Assembly (NCBI GenBank): GCA_038214295.1
Contig: JBBQSA010000005.1
Span: forward strand, 35,918 to 99,917
Direction of reading: 5' to 3'
DNA: 64,000 bases
Source: SHZI01 sp038214295
GTDB lineage: Bacteria; Pseudomonadota; Gammaproteobacteria; Steroidobacterales; GCA-2729495
The notes under the pieces: model-generated
What the model was told of the DNA's origin: nothing
Database searches by the model: none
Seen by the model: the letters and a program-made list of their open reading frames with translations, nothing else
Program-made: the position numbers and the translations under genes
Shown here: piece by piece, positions 51,181-59,819 of the stretch
Layout of the letters: every line of letters begins with the position of its first letter
Numbering within the stretch: position 1 is the stretch's first letter

Positions 51181-54054
51181 ATGCCACGAGTTCGACTCGC
51201 TGCAGTCTCGCTGCTGGCGGGACTTTTACCGTTGACCGCCGGCGCCCTGGGCCTCGGTGAAATAACGCTCCGCTCGGCTCTCAACCAGCCCTTTGTGGCC
51301 GAGATTCCCGTGACGGCGGATTCTGCCGAGGAACTCGGCCAGCTCAGCGTGCAGTTGGCTCCGGCCGCCAGTTTCGAGCGCTTCGGTCTCGACCGGCCGC
51401 GGTTCCTGGACGGGTTCAGTTTCCAGGTCCAGCGCGACGGTTCCCGGGCCGTGGTCCGGATTACCTCCACGCAGCCGGTCAGCGAGCCCTTCGTCTCCCT
51501 GCTACTGGACGTCGGCTGGCCCCAGGGCCGCCTGTTGCGGGAATACACGGTACTGCTCGACCCGCCGGCATTCGCTCGCCCGGACCCGGCACGTCCGGCC
51601 GCGCAGCAGCCCGCGGTGGCTCCCCCGGCCGCGCGGCCGGCGCCGCCTGCCATCCGCCGTGCCGAGGCTCCGGCAGGCGCCCCGACTCCCGGTTCCTCTG
51701 CCACGGGCACGGGCACGGTCACAACCGGACCCGCGGGCGATGGCACCTACGGGCCGGTCCGCTCTAATGAGACCCTCTGGGCCATATCCGAGCGTCTGCG
51801 CCCCGAGGGCGGCGTCTCCCTGAACCAGATGATGGTGGCCCTGTACCGGGCCAATCCGGAAGCCTTCGCCGGCAACATCAACCGCCTGCGCCGGGGCGCC
51901 ATACTCCGCGTGCCGTCGGCGACCGACCTGGCCAGCGTCAATCGGCGCGAGGCGTCCAGTGAAGTCCAGAAACAGGATGCCGAGTGGCGGAGTGAGGCCC
52001 CGGCAGCACCGGCGGCCGCCCGGCTCCAGCTGGTCCCTCCGACCGAGCAGCGCACCCCCGCTACCCCTGGAGCGGTCGGGACATCCGCCGCGGCACCAGC
52101 AGCGGATCGCGCCGGGCTGGAGCGTGAGCTTGCCGAAAAGCAGCGGCTGCTCAGTCTGAAGGACAGCCAGCTGAAGGCCTTGCAGGACAGGGTCAGCCAG
52201 CTCGAGGGTAAGGCGCCGGCGCCCGTTGCAGCCCCCGCCGAAGCACCGGTCGAAACACCGGTCGAAGCCGCGGCGGAAATACCCCCCACCCCGGCCGCGG
52301 GCACCACCGGATCTGAAGTGGAAGCGCCGCCAGCCGTCGCACCGGCCCGGGAATCTGTCAGGCGCCCCGCTCGTGAGCCCAAGGCGGACGGCGGCTTCAT
52401 CAAGTCGCTGACGGGCCTGGTCTTCAACGTCTGGTTCCTCGTGTCGGCCGCCGCCGTGCTGCTTGCCGGCCTGTTCTTCATATTTGGCCGTCGCCGGATG
52501 GTTGCCGCTGATGAGGCGGTTGGCCGCTTCGGTAACGAGCTGCGTGGCGAGAGGCTCGGGGGCGCTGCCAGCACCCAGCCCCTGGTGCGCCGCGATGACT
52601 ACCGGGTGGAAGAGGCCACGGCCGACAAGACCCAGGTGGCGTTGGCCCGCGGTGCGGGCCGGGATCCCGATGCGGAGACCGCCCTTGAGCGCACGATCAG
52701 CACCGAAGGGGCCGTGGAACTTGACCAGGCTGACGTGGTTGCGGAGGCCGACTTCCACATGGCCTACGGCCTCTACGACCAGGCCGCCGAACTGCTCACG
52801 CGCGCACTGCGCGACGGACCGGATCGCCGGGACCTGCGGCTGAAGCTCCTCGAGGTCTATTTTATCTGGGAGAACAAGGCGTCGTTCCTGAAGGAAGCCC
52901 AGGCGCTGCATCGGCAGATCAATGGCGCTTCCGATCCCGACTGGAACAAGGTCGTGATCATGGGCAAGCAGATTTGCCCGGGCGAGCCGCTCTTTGCCGG
53001 TGCTGTCGGCACGACCGGCGATGTGGGCCTCGACCTTGGCCAGGCCGGTGACGCAGGCGGCGTGGATATTTCTTTCGACGAGGGCGATTCCGAGGCTCTG
53101 GATCTCGACCTGACGGCCGCCCAGAAGGGTCCCGGCGGCGACATTCTCGATTTCGACCTTGGCGAGCTGGCCGACGGCGATTCGCTCGACGACACCGGCT
53201 TGATGCGGACGGAGATCGCCCCCCGCCGCGGCAACGAGGGCGGTGCCCGGACTTCCGAAGTACCGACCGTCGAGGCGCCCCAGGCGGGCGACTATTCCCC
53301 GACCGTGGAGTCGCCGACCATTGAGTCGGTCGGACCCGGGACGGTGGAGACACCCACCCTGGAGAGCGCCGTGCCGGGCCTCCGGCCTGATGCGGCCGAG
53401 CTGCGGCGGGCCGGTGGTGGCGATCAGACCGAGGAAATAAATCTCGAGGACCTCGGCCTGGACCTCACGGGGCTTGACGAGGCCGCTGGTGATCTGGGTA
53501 CGGGTATCCATTCATCGATGGACGCCGGTTCTGGCGAGGATGTCTACGATCTGAGTTCCGACGAAGACGCATCTGACCTGCTCGAGGGTCTTGAGGGTGA
53601 CCCGACGGCAGAGATGCCGGGCATGGCCTTCGACGAGGGTGCGCTGGACCTGCCTGCCTTCGGCAATGCGATGAACAAGAGCGCCGCCGGGCGCGGGCCG
53701 CGGGACACGACCAGCGACACGGCCGAGCACCGGGCGGTGGACGACACGGCCGAGCAGCCCCGGGTTTCTGCCACGGAGCTCGGCGAGGCGTCCGCCGAGC
53801 TCAGCGAGGTGGACTTCGACATTGGCGAGGACGGTCCCGAGGATCTGGAGCCGACCGCGGTAATGACCGGCCGGCGCCGGGGCCCCGAGGGGCCCACGAT
53901 GACCGAGGTTGGTACCAAGCTCGACCTGGCCCGTGCCTATGTGGACATGGGTGATCCCGAGGGTGCCCGCAGCATCCTCAACGAAGTGCTGGAGGAGGGC
54001 GATTCGGCCCAGCGCCAGGAAGCCCGCCGCTTGCTCGACGATCTGGCGGACTGA
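51181..54054 (+). CDS. fimV: Pilus assembly/polarity protein FimV
   Basis: Inner-membrane peptidoglycan-binding scaffold for type IV pili, type II secretion and pole definition. The 957-residue protein starts with a signal peptide (VRLAAVSLLAGLLPLTAG), then the FimV N-terminal domain (LGEITLRSALNQPFVAEIPV), a LysM-like domain at about 188-255 (NETLWAISERLRPEGG), a coiled coil near 320 (KQRLLSLKDSQLKALQDRVS), Pro-rich linker, a TM helix at about 414-436 and a long acidic cytoplasmic region with TVES/IES-like repeats near 700-725, ending in a TPR-like FimV C-terminal motif (VGTKLDLARAYVDMGDPEGA). Position between asd and truA matches Pseudomonas. Confidence 0.96.
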   Translation: MPRVRLAAVSLLAGLLPLTAGALGLGEITLRSALNQPFVAEIPVTADSAEELGQLSVQLAPAASFERFGLDRPRFLDGFSFQVQRDGSRAVVRITSTQPVSEPFVSLLLDVGWPQGRLLREYTVLLDPPAFARPDPARPAAQQPAVAPPAARPAPPAIRRAEAPAGAPTPGSSATGTGTVTTGPAGDGTYGPVRSNETLWAISERLRPEGGVSLNQMMVALYRANPEAFAGNINRLRRGAILRVPSATDLASVNRREASSEVQKQDAEWRSEAPAAPAAARLQLVPPTEQRTPATPGAVGTSAAAPAADRAGLERELAEKQRLLSLKDSQLKALQDRVSQLEGKAPAPVAAPAEAPVETPVEAAAEIPPTPAAGTTGSEVEAPPAVAPARESVRRPAREPKADGGFIKSLTGLVFNVWFLVSAAAVLLAGLFFIFGRRRMVAADEAVGRFGNELRGERLGGAASTQPLVRRDDYRVEEATADKTQVALARGAGRDPDAETALERTISTEGAVELDQADVVAEADFHMAYGLYDQAAELLTRALRDGPDRRDLRLKLLEVYFIWENKASFLKEAQALHRQINGASDPDWNKVVIMGKQICPGEPLFAGAVGTTGDVGLDLGQAGDAGGVDISFDEGDSEALDLDLTAAQKGPGGDILDFDLGELADGDSLDDTGLMRTEIAPRRGNEGGARTSEVPTVEAPQAGDYSPTVESPTIESVGPGTVETPTLESAVPGLRPDAAELRRAGGGDQTEEINLEDLGLDLTGLDEAAGDLGTGIHSSMDAGSGEDVYDLSSDEDASDLLEGLEGDPTAEMPGMAFDEGALDLPAFGNAMNKSAAGRGPRDTTSDTAEHRAVDDTAEQPRVSATELGEASAELSEVDFDIGEDGPEDLEPTAVMTGRRRGPEGPTMTEVGTKLDLARAYVDMGDPEGARSILNEVLEEGDSAQRQEARRLLDDLAD

Positions 54055-54074
54055 CCGGTCCGGGTGCTGCACGG

Positions 54075-54869
54075 TTGAGTGCCCAGCGCTTTGCGGCCGG
54101 GCTTGAGTACGACGGCAGCGCATTTTTCGGCTGGCAGACACAGAGCCATGCCCGCAGCGTCCAGTACGCTGTCAATGCGGCTCTCGGTGTTGTCGCCAAC
54201 GAGGTTGTCACTACCGTAGCCGCCGGCCGCACTGACGCGGGTGTGCATGCGTGCGGTCAGGTCATCCACTTCAACAGCAGCGCGCCCCGCCCGCTCCGTT
54301 CCTGGCTGCTGGGAGTTAATAGCAATCTGCCCGACGACGTTGCGCTCCAGTGGGTCCGCGAGGTTCCCCACGGCTTCCATGCCCGCTACTCAGCCCTGGC
54401 CCGCACCTACCGCTACGTGATCGTGAATCGCGAGGTTCGTTCCCCGCTGGATCGCCACCGTGCCTGGTGCCTGCGCGGGCACCTCGACGAGCGGCGCATG
54501 GCGGCTGCCAGCCTGTATCTGCTGGGCGAGCATGACTTCTCGGCGTTTCGCGGTGCGGGCTGCCAGGCGCGCGGCCCGGTGCGCAGGGTCGAGCGGCTCG
54601 CCGTCGTCCGCCTGGCTGATCACGTGCACGTCGAGGTGCGCGCGAATGGTTTTCTGTATCACATGGTGCGCAATATTGTCGGGGCGCTCGCCCGCGTCGG
54701 TCTCGGCGACGAGGGGCCGGATTGGGTCGCGACGCTGCTTGGGGGCCGGGATCGCCGTCAGGGGGCGCCGACGGCGCCGCCGGAGGGCCTCTACCTTGCC
54801 GAAGTGCACTATCCAGCCGAGTTTTCCTTGCCCTCGCCGCCGCCTCGTGCGATCTGGCGTGATCAGTGA
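54075..54869 (+). CDS. truA: tRNA pseudouridine(38-40) synthase
   Basis: Modifies uridines in the anticodon stem-loop. The 264-residue protein has the catalytic Asp in AAGRTDAGVHACGQ and YDGSAFFGWQTQ in the start. TTG at 54075 is the only usable start in frame. trpF, usually found after truA in related bacteria, is absent. Confidence 0.95.
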   Translation: MSAQRFAAGLEYDGSAFFGWQTQSHARSVQYAVNAALGVVANEVVTTVAAGRTDAGVHACGQVIHFNSSAPRPLRSWLLGVNSNLPDDVALQWVREVPHGFHARYSALARTYRYVIVNREVRSPLDRHRAWCLRGHLDERRMAAASLYLLGEHDFSAFRGAGCQARGPVRRVERLAVVRLADHVHVEVRANGFLYHMVRNIVGALARVGLGDEGPDWVATLLGGRDRRQGAPTAPPEGLYLAEVHYPAEFSLPSPPPRAIWRDQ

Positions 54870-54893
54870 TGCGGACTTGATTATGATTCGCCG

Positions 54894-55766
54894 ATGACGT
54901 GGTATGAAAAAGTCCTGCCTTCGCGGATCAAGACCGAGCGGCGCACCCGGTCGGTTCCCGAGGGACTCTGGATCAAGTGTCCCCAGTGCAGTGCGCAGCT
55001 CTATCGAGCAGAGCTGGAGCGTAACCTGCATGTTTGTCCGAAGTGCAGCCACCACATGCGGCTCGTCGCGCGGGACCGCCTCATGGTGTTTCTCGATCCG
55101 GGCACGGGTCGCGAAATCGGTGAGAAGCTCAGCCCCCACGATCCACTGCGCTTCAAGGACACCAAACCCTACCGCACCCGCATTGCCCAGGCGCAGAAGG
55201 AGACTGGCGAGCGCGATGCGTTGCTAGCCATGACCGGACTGCTGAAGGGCCAGCCCGTGGTGGCCTGCGCCTTCGAGTTCCGTTTCATGGGTGGTTCAAT
55301 GGGGTCCGTCGTCGGCGAGAAGTTCACGCGCGCCGCCGCTTGGAGCCGTGACAACCGACACCCCCTGATCAGCTTCTCCGCCAGCGGGGGTGCCCGGATG
55401 CAGGAAGCCCTTTACTCGCTGCTGCAGATGGCCAAGACCAGTGCCGCTCTCGCCGAACTGGCGGAAGCCCGGGTGCCCTTTATCTCCGTCCTCACCGACC
55501 CCACCACCGGCGGTGTGTCAGCAAGCCTGGCGATGCTGGGCGACGTCAATATTGCCGAACCCAATGCCCTGATCGGCTTCGCGGGCCCCCGGGTCATCCA
55601 GCAGACCGTGCGCGAGACGCTCCCGGACGGTTTCCAGCGCAGCGAGTTCCTGCTGGAACACGGCGCGGTCGACATGCTGGTCGACCGCCGCCAGATGCGC
55701 GACGAGATTGCACAGCTACTCGCGAAGCTGCTCAAGCTGGCGCCGCCGCCAGAGACGCCGGCCTGA
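54894..55766 (+). CDS. accD: Acetyl-CoA carboxylase carboxyltransferase beta subunit
   Basis: Part of the enzyme that makes malonyl-CoA for fatty acid synthesis. The 290-residue protein has an N-terminal zinc finger (CPQCSAQLYRAEL and CPKCSHHM, four Cys) and a crotonase-like carboxyltransferase domain with FRFMGGSMGSVVGEKF, SFSASGGARMQE and a PTTGGVSASLAMLGD segment. It lies 24 bases after truA. Confidence 0.97.
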   Translation: MTWYEKVLPSRIKTERRTRSVPEGLWIKCPQCSAQLYRAELERNLHVCPKCSHHMRLVARDRLMVFLDPGTGREIGEKLSPHDPLRFKDTKPYRTRIAQAQKETGERDALLAMTGLLKGQPVVACAFEFRFMGGSMGSVVGEKFTRAAAWSRDNRHPLISFSASGGARMQEALYSLLQMAKTSAALAELAEARVPFISVLTDPTTGGVSASLAMLGDVNIAEPNALIGFAGPRVIQQTVRETLPDGFQRSEFLLEHGAVDMLVDRRQMRDEIAQLLAKLLKLAPPPETPA

Positions 55767-55806
55767 CATTACTTGCGTTGACGTCAATTTCTTTCTGGCA
55801 CTGATC

Positions 55807-57099
55807 ATGATCCCGCCCGTCTCCGTCGCGGACTGGCTGCGGTGGCAGGAATCGCTCCATGCGCGGCCCATCGACCTGGGCCTTGAGCGGGTGCGGGAAG
55901 TGGTGGTGCGCCTCGGCCTGAAGCCGCCTGCTGGCCGCGTGATCACCGTTGCAGGAACCAACGGCAAGGGCTCAACGATCACGCTCCTCAATGATTGCCT
56001 GCTCGCCGCCGGCGGCAATCCGGGGCTGTATACCTCGCCGCACCTGGTGACCTATAACGAGCGCATTCGGATCCGCGGGGAGCCCGTGGCTGACGCCGCG
56101 CTGGTGCGCGCCTTCGAGCGTGTCGAGCGCGCACGGCAGTCCGTACGCCTGACGTACTTCGAGTTCGGAACGCTCGCGGCCTTCGCGTGTCTCGCAGAGG
56201 CAGGCTGTGACACCTGGCTGCTGGAAGTCGGGCTCGGAGGTCGTCTCGATGCCGTGAATGTACTTGACCCGGATCTGGCCGTGATTACGACGATAGGACT
56301 CGATCACCAGGATTGGCTGGGGACGACCATCGAAGCCATTGCCGCGGAAAAGGCGGGGATCCTGAGGCCGGGGAGGTCGGCTTTGTATGGCGACAGTCCG
56401 CTCCCAGCGGCCATCCGGGACCGGGCGGCAGAGCTTGGTGCCAGGCTCCACACTGGCGGCGTCGACTTCCGGTACGACCGGGATGAGGCCGACGGCACCT
56501 GGCGGTGGTCATCCCGGCAGCCAGCCGCGGAGATTCACGGGCTGCGTGCCCCGGCACACTGGACAGCTGCCCAGTTCCGCAACGCGACGCTCGCGCTCGC
56601 TGCCCTGGCCCTGGCCCGGTTACCGGTGCCGTTAACGGCGGCATTCCTGAACCCGGTGCTTGAGCGCTCAAGCCCTCCCGGCAGGTTCCAGATCGTGCGG
56701 CGCGAGCACGAGTGGGTGCTCGATGTCGCTCACAATCCCCAGGCCGCTCGTGTGCTTCGGGAGCAACTGGGCACCCTGCCACCCCCGGTGGGTGGCACCG
56801 GGAGGCCGACCGTGGTCGCGGCGCTGCTCGCCGACAAAGCGATCGCCGAGTTTGTGGCGGAACTCGGTCCCGTGGCGGGCCGCTGGATTGTCGCCGGCGT
56901 GGATGATCCGCGTGCCACGTCCGAGGCGCAGATGCGGGAAGCCCTGGGCGTCGCCGGAGTGCAGGACTTTGACTGGGCCCCGACGCCGCAGGCCGCCTTC
57001 GGCCTGGCCAGCAACCGCACGCCGGCCGGCGGTCGCATCGTGGTGTGTGGATCCTTCCGGATCGTCGCGCCCGCCCTGCAGTGGCTTGGTCTATACTAG
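55807..57099 (+). CDS. folC: Dihydrofolate synthase / folylpolyglutamate synthase
   Basis: Adds glutamate to dihydropteroate and folates. The 430-residue Mur-ligase-like protein has VAGTNGKGSTITLL (P-loop), YTSPHL, LLEVGLGGRLDAVN, and the ending DVAHNP. It sits between accD and dedD, the common gammaproteobacterial order. Confidence 0.96.
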   Translation: MIPPVSVADWLRWQESLHARPIDLGLERVREVVVRLGLKPPAGRVITVAGTNGKGSTITLLNDCLLAAGGNPGLYTSPHLVTYNERIRIRGEPVADAALVRAFERVERARQSVRLTYFEFGTLAAFACLAEAGCDTWLLEVGLGGRLDAVNVLDPDLAVITTIGLDHQDWLGTTIEAIAAEKAGILRPGRSALYGDSPLPAAIRDRAAELGARLHTGGVDFRYDRDEADGTWRWSSRQPAAEIHGLRAPAHWTAAQFRNATLALAALALARLPVPLTAAFLNPVLERSSPPGRFQIVRREHEWVLDVAHNPQAARVLREQLGTLPPPVGGTGRPTVVAALLADKAIAEFVAELGPVAGRWIVAGVDDPRATSEAQMREALGVAGVQDFDWAPTPQAAFGLASNRTPAGGRIVVCGSFRIVAPALQWLGLY

Positions 57100-57122
57100 G
57101 TTCTCCCCGGAAGTTTCTCCTG

Positions 57123-57737
57123 ATGGACCGCCAGCTCGCTGAACGTATGGTCGGGGCCGCGTGTATTCTCGCGGTGCTCGTCTTGGTCGTCCCGGCCATA
57201 CTGGACGGCAATCCCGACTCCGGTACCATCATTACTCATCCGGATGTCGACAACGACCTGGATCTCCGGACCCACACGATCCTGCTGGACGGCGCCGGCC
57301 GCGAGCCACCGGTCCCGACAGCGCGCCAGGTCGAGGCCGCTCCCGAGCCTGGCCAGCCCGGGGCAGAGGTTCCGTCGCCAACCCTTGAACTGCCCACCCC
57401 CACCCCAAGCGCCGCTCCGCCGGCGGTCAAGGCCCCCGTTGCCAGCCCCGCCGTGCCGGCACCCGTCGCGGTCAAACCGACCCCACCGGTGAAGAATGCC
57501 GCGACCGGCGACTGGTTTGTCCAGCTCGGCAGCTTCTCCCGCAAGGACAACGCTGACCGGCTTGCCGCTGACCTCAAGAGCAAGGGCTTCAGTGCGTCGG
57601 TCGAGGGCGGGGGCGGATCGAGCGGCACCCTGTTCCGGGTGCGCGCTGGCCCGGCTGCTGATCGGCCCGCCGCCGAGGCGTTGGCCGTAAGCCTCGCCCG
57701 GTCGGGCTTCAAGGATGGCCGTGTTGGCCGCCAGTAG
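57123..57737 (+). CDS. dedD: SPOR-domain cell-division protein DedD
   Basis: A 204-residue inner-membrane protein with one helix (GAACILAVLVLVVPAIL), a Pro-rich periplasmic linker and a C-terminal SPOR domain (DWFVQLGSFSRKDNADRLAA) that binds denuded septal peptidoglycan. The ATG at 57123 is the first residue of the helix-proximal stretch. Location between folC and cvpA supports the name. Confidence 0.92.
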   Translation: MDRQLAERMVGAACILAVLVLVVPAILDGNPDSGTIITHPDVDNDLDLRTHTILLDGAGREPPVPTARQVEAAPEPGQPGAEVPSPTLELPTPTPSAAPPAVKAPVASPAVPAPVAVKPTPPVKNAATGDWFVQLGSFSRKDNADRLAADLKSKGFSASVEGGGGSSGTLFRVRAGPAADRPAAEALAVSLARSGFKDGRVGRQ

Positions 57738-57755
57738 CGCGGCTACCGTCGGCTG

Positions 57756-58250
57756 ATGGCGTCCTTTGATTACCTGCTGGTGGGCATTCTGCTGGTATCC
57801 GGGCTGGTCGGTCTGCTGCGCGGCTTGATCCGCGAGGTGCTGTCCCTCGTGATCTGGGCGGGTGCCCTCTGGGTGGCAGCCAGGTACGGCGAGCAGGCTG
57901 CAGTCCTGCTGGGGTCGAGCGTCAGCGACCCGGTATGGCGCCAGTGGGCCGGCCGACTGGGCCTGTTCGTTGGCGTCCTGTTTGGTGGCAGCATCCTGGC
58001 GTGGCTCATCGGGTATTTCGTACGGCGCAGCGCCATAACCGGTACCGACCGGGTGCTCGGGATGCTTTTCGGGGTGGCCCGGGGCGTACTCGTGGCTGGA
58101 ATCCTCGCCCTGGCGCTCGAGGTCGGTGGCTTTGTGGCGGAGCCTTGGTGGCAGGAGTCCAAACTGCTACCGTATGCGGCCAAAGTGGGGGACCAGATGC
58201 GCAAACTTGCGCAGGAGCAGTTGGCCCAGCAACCAGGAGTCGGGCTCTAA
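57756..58250 (+). CDS. cvpA: CvpA family membrane protein
   Basis: A 164-residue protein with four hydrophobic helices (for example LLVGILLVSGLVGLLRGLI and VGVLFGGSILAWLIGYFV), as in CvpA, named for colicin V production and now linked to envelope and bile resistance. It directly precedes purF, as in E. coli. Confidence 0.93.
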   Translation: MASFDYLLVGILLVSGLVGLLRGLIREVLSLVIWAGALWVAARYGEQAAVLLGSSVSDPVWRQWAGRLGLFVGVLFGGSILAWLIGYFVRRSAITGTDRVLGMLFGVARGVLVAGILALALEVGGFVAEPWWQESKLLPYAAKVGDQMRKLAQEQLAQQPGVGL

Positions 58251-58251
58251 C

Positions 58252-59814
58252 GTGTGTGGCATCGTGGGCATTGTCGGCCAGCGGCCTGTCAATCAGGCCA
58301 TTTACGATGCGCTGACCGTCCTGCAGCACCGGGGCCAGGATGCCGCCGGCATCATGACTGACGCGAACGGCACGCTCTGCACGCGCAAGAAGAACGGTCT
58401 CGTCAGCGACGTTTTCCAGCAGCGCCACATGGACGAACTGCGCGGCAATATCGGCATTGGCCACTGCCGTTACCCGACGGCCGGGACCCTGAACTCCTCG
58501 GAGGCTCAGCCGTTTTACGTGAACTCCCCGTACGGCATTGGCCTTGCCCACAACGGCAACCTCACCAATGCGGATGAACTCAAGGCCCTGCTGGTGCAGC
58601 AGGACCGCCGCCACCTGAATACCGGCTCGGATACAGAGGTGCTTCTCAACGTATTCGCCCACGAACTGCAGCAGCAAGATCCCGAACGCCTGACGCCGAA
58701 GGCAATCTTCGCCGCGGTGGCCGCCGTCCACCGGCGGTGTCGCGGCGGCTACGCGGTGGTTGCCCTCGTTATCGGCTACGGCATCGTTGCCTTTCGCGAC
58801 CCGCACGGTATCCGGCCCCTGTGCATGGGTCGGCGCGAGACGGCGGGTGGCGTCGAGCACATGGTCGCCTCGGAGAGCGTGGCCATGGATGCGCTCGATT
58901 TCGCAGTGGTGCGGGATATCCTGCCCGGAGAGGCGGTGATCATCGAGAGTGACGGCACGCTGCACAGTCAGCAGTGCAGCCCCCGCCTCAGCTATACGCC
59001 GTGCATCTTCGAATACGTCTACTTTGCTCGTCCGGACTCCATTATCGACCGCATCTCGGTGTACAAGTCCCGGTTGCGCATGGGCGAAACGCTCGCTGAC
59101 AAGATCCTGCGCGAGCGTCCCGACCATGATATCGACGTCGTCATTCCCATTCCGGATTCCAGTCGCACGAGTGCGCTGGAGGTGGCCCATCGGCTTGGCG
59201 TCAAGTACCGGGAGGGGTTCATCAAGAACCGTTACATCGGCCGGACGTTCATCATGCCGGGCCAGGACCAGCGTCGGCAGTCCGTCCGGCGGAAGCTAAA
59301 CGCCATAGACCTCGAATTTCGTGACAAGAACGTCCTCCTCGTGGATGACTCCGTCGTGCGCGGGACCACGTCCAAGCAGATTATCGAGATGGCCCGGGAG
59401 GCCGGGGCCCGGCGCGTTTACTTTGCATCGGCTTCGCCGCCGGTCCGCTATCCCAACGTTTATGGCATTGACATGCCGGCGGCCAGCGAACTCGTGGCCC
59501 ACGACCGGACAGACCGCCAGGTCCAGGACTGCATCGGCGCGGACTGGCTGATCTACCAGGATCTCGAGGACCTGATCCGGGCCGTACGCTACGACAACGG
59601 TGAAATCACGCACTTCGACACGTCATGCTTTTCCGGTCAGTACGTGACTGGCGATATCACCCCGGAGTACCTCGCTCGCCTGGAGCAGGAGCGATCCGAC
59701 CGGGCCAAGAGCCAACGCGAGAGCCGCCGCCGCCGTGGCCCCGTCGAATTTCGTGATCCCGAAGGCGGGGGCGTGACGCCCGCCAGCTCCGGCGCCCGTC
59801 TCCGCACCGGTTAG
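58252..59814 (+). CDS. purF: Amidophosphoribosyltransferase
   Basis: First committed step of purine synthesis. The 520-residue protein starts with GTG then Cys2 (the glutaminase nucleophile, CGIVGIVG) and contains LQHRGQDAAGI, PIPDSSRTSALEVA and the PRPP loop VLLVDDSVVRGTTSKQI. It follows cvpA after one base. Confidence 0.97.
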   Translation: MCGIVGIVGQRPVNQAIYDALTVLQHRGQDAAGIMTDANGTLCTRKKNGLVSDVFQQRHMDELRGNIGIGHCRYPTAGTLNSSEAQPFYVNSPYGIGLAHNGNLTNADELKALLVQQDRRHLNTGSDTEVLLNVFAHELQQQDPERLTPKAIFAAVAAVHRRCRGGYAVVALVIGYGIVAFRDPHGIRPLCMGRRETAGGVEHMVASESVAMDALDFAVVRDILPGEAVIIESDGTLHSQQCSPRLSYTPCIFEYVYFARPDSIIDRISVYKSRLRMGETLADKILRERPDHDIDVVIPIPDSSRTSALEVAHRLGVKYREGFIKNRYIGRTFIMPGQDQRRQSVRRKLNAIDLEFRDKNVLLVDDSVVRGTTSKQIIEMAREAGARRVYFASASPPVRYPNVYGIDMPAASELVAHDRTDRQVQDCIGADWLIYQDLEDLIRAVRYDNGEITHFDTSCFSGQYVTGDITPEYLARLEQERSDRAKSQRESRRRRGPVEFRDPEGGGVTPASSGARLRTG

Positions 59815-59819
59815 GTTCC

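Noticed and set aside
51502..53511. Long minus-strand frame inside fimV
   Set aside because: FimV domains are clear on the plus strand and the antisense frame shows none.
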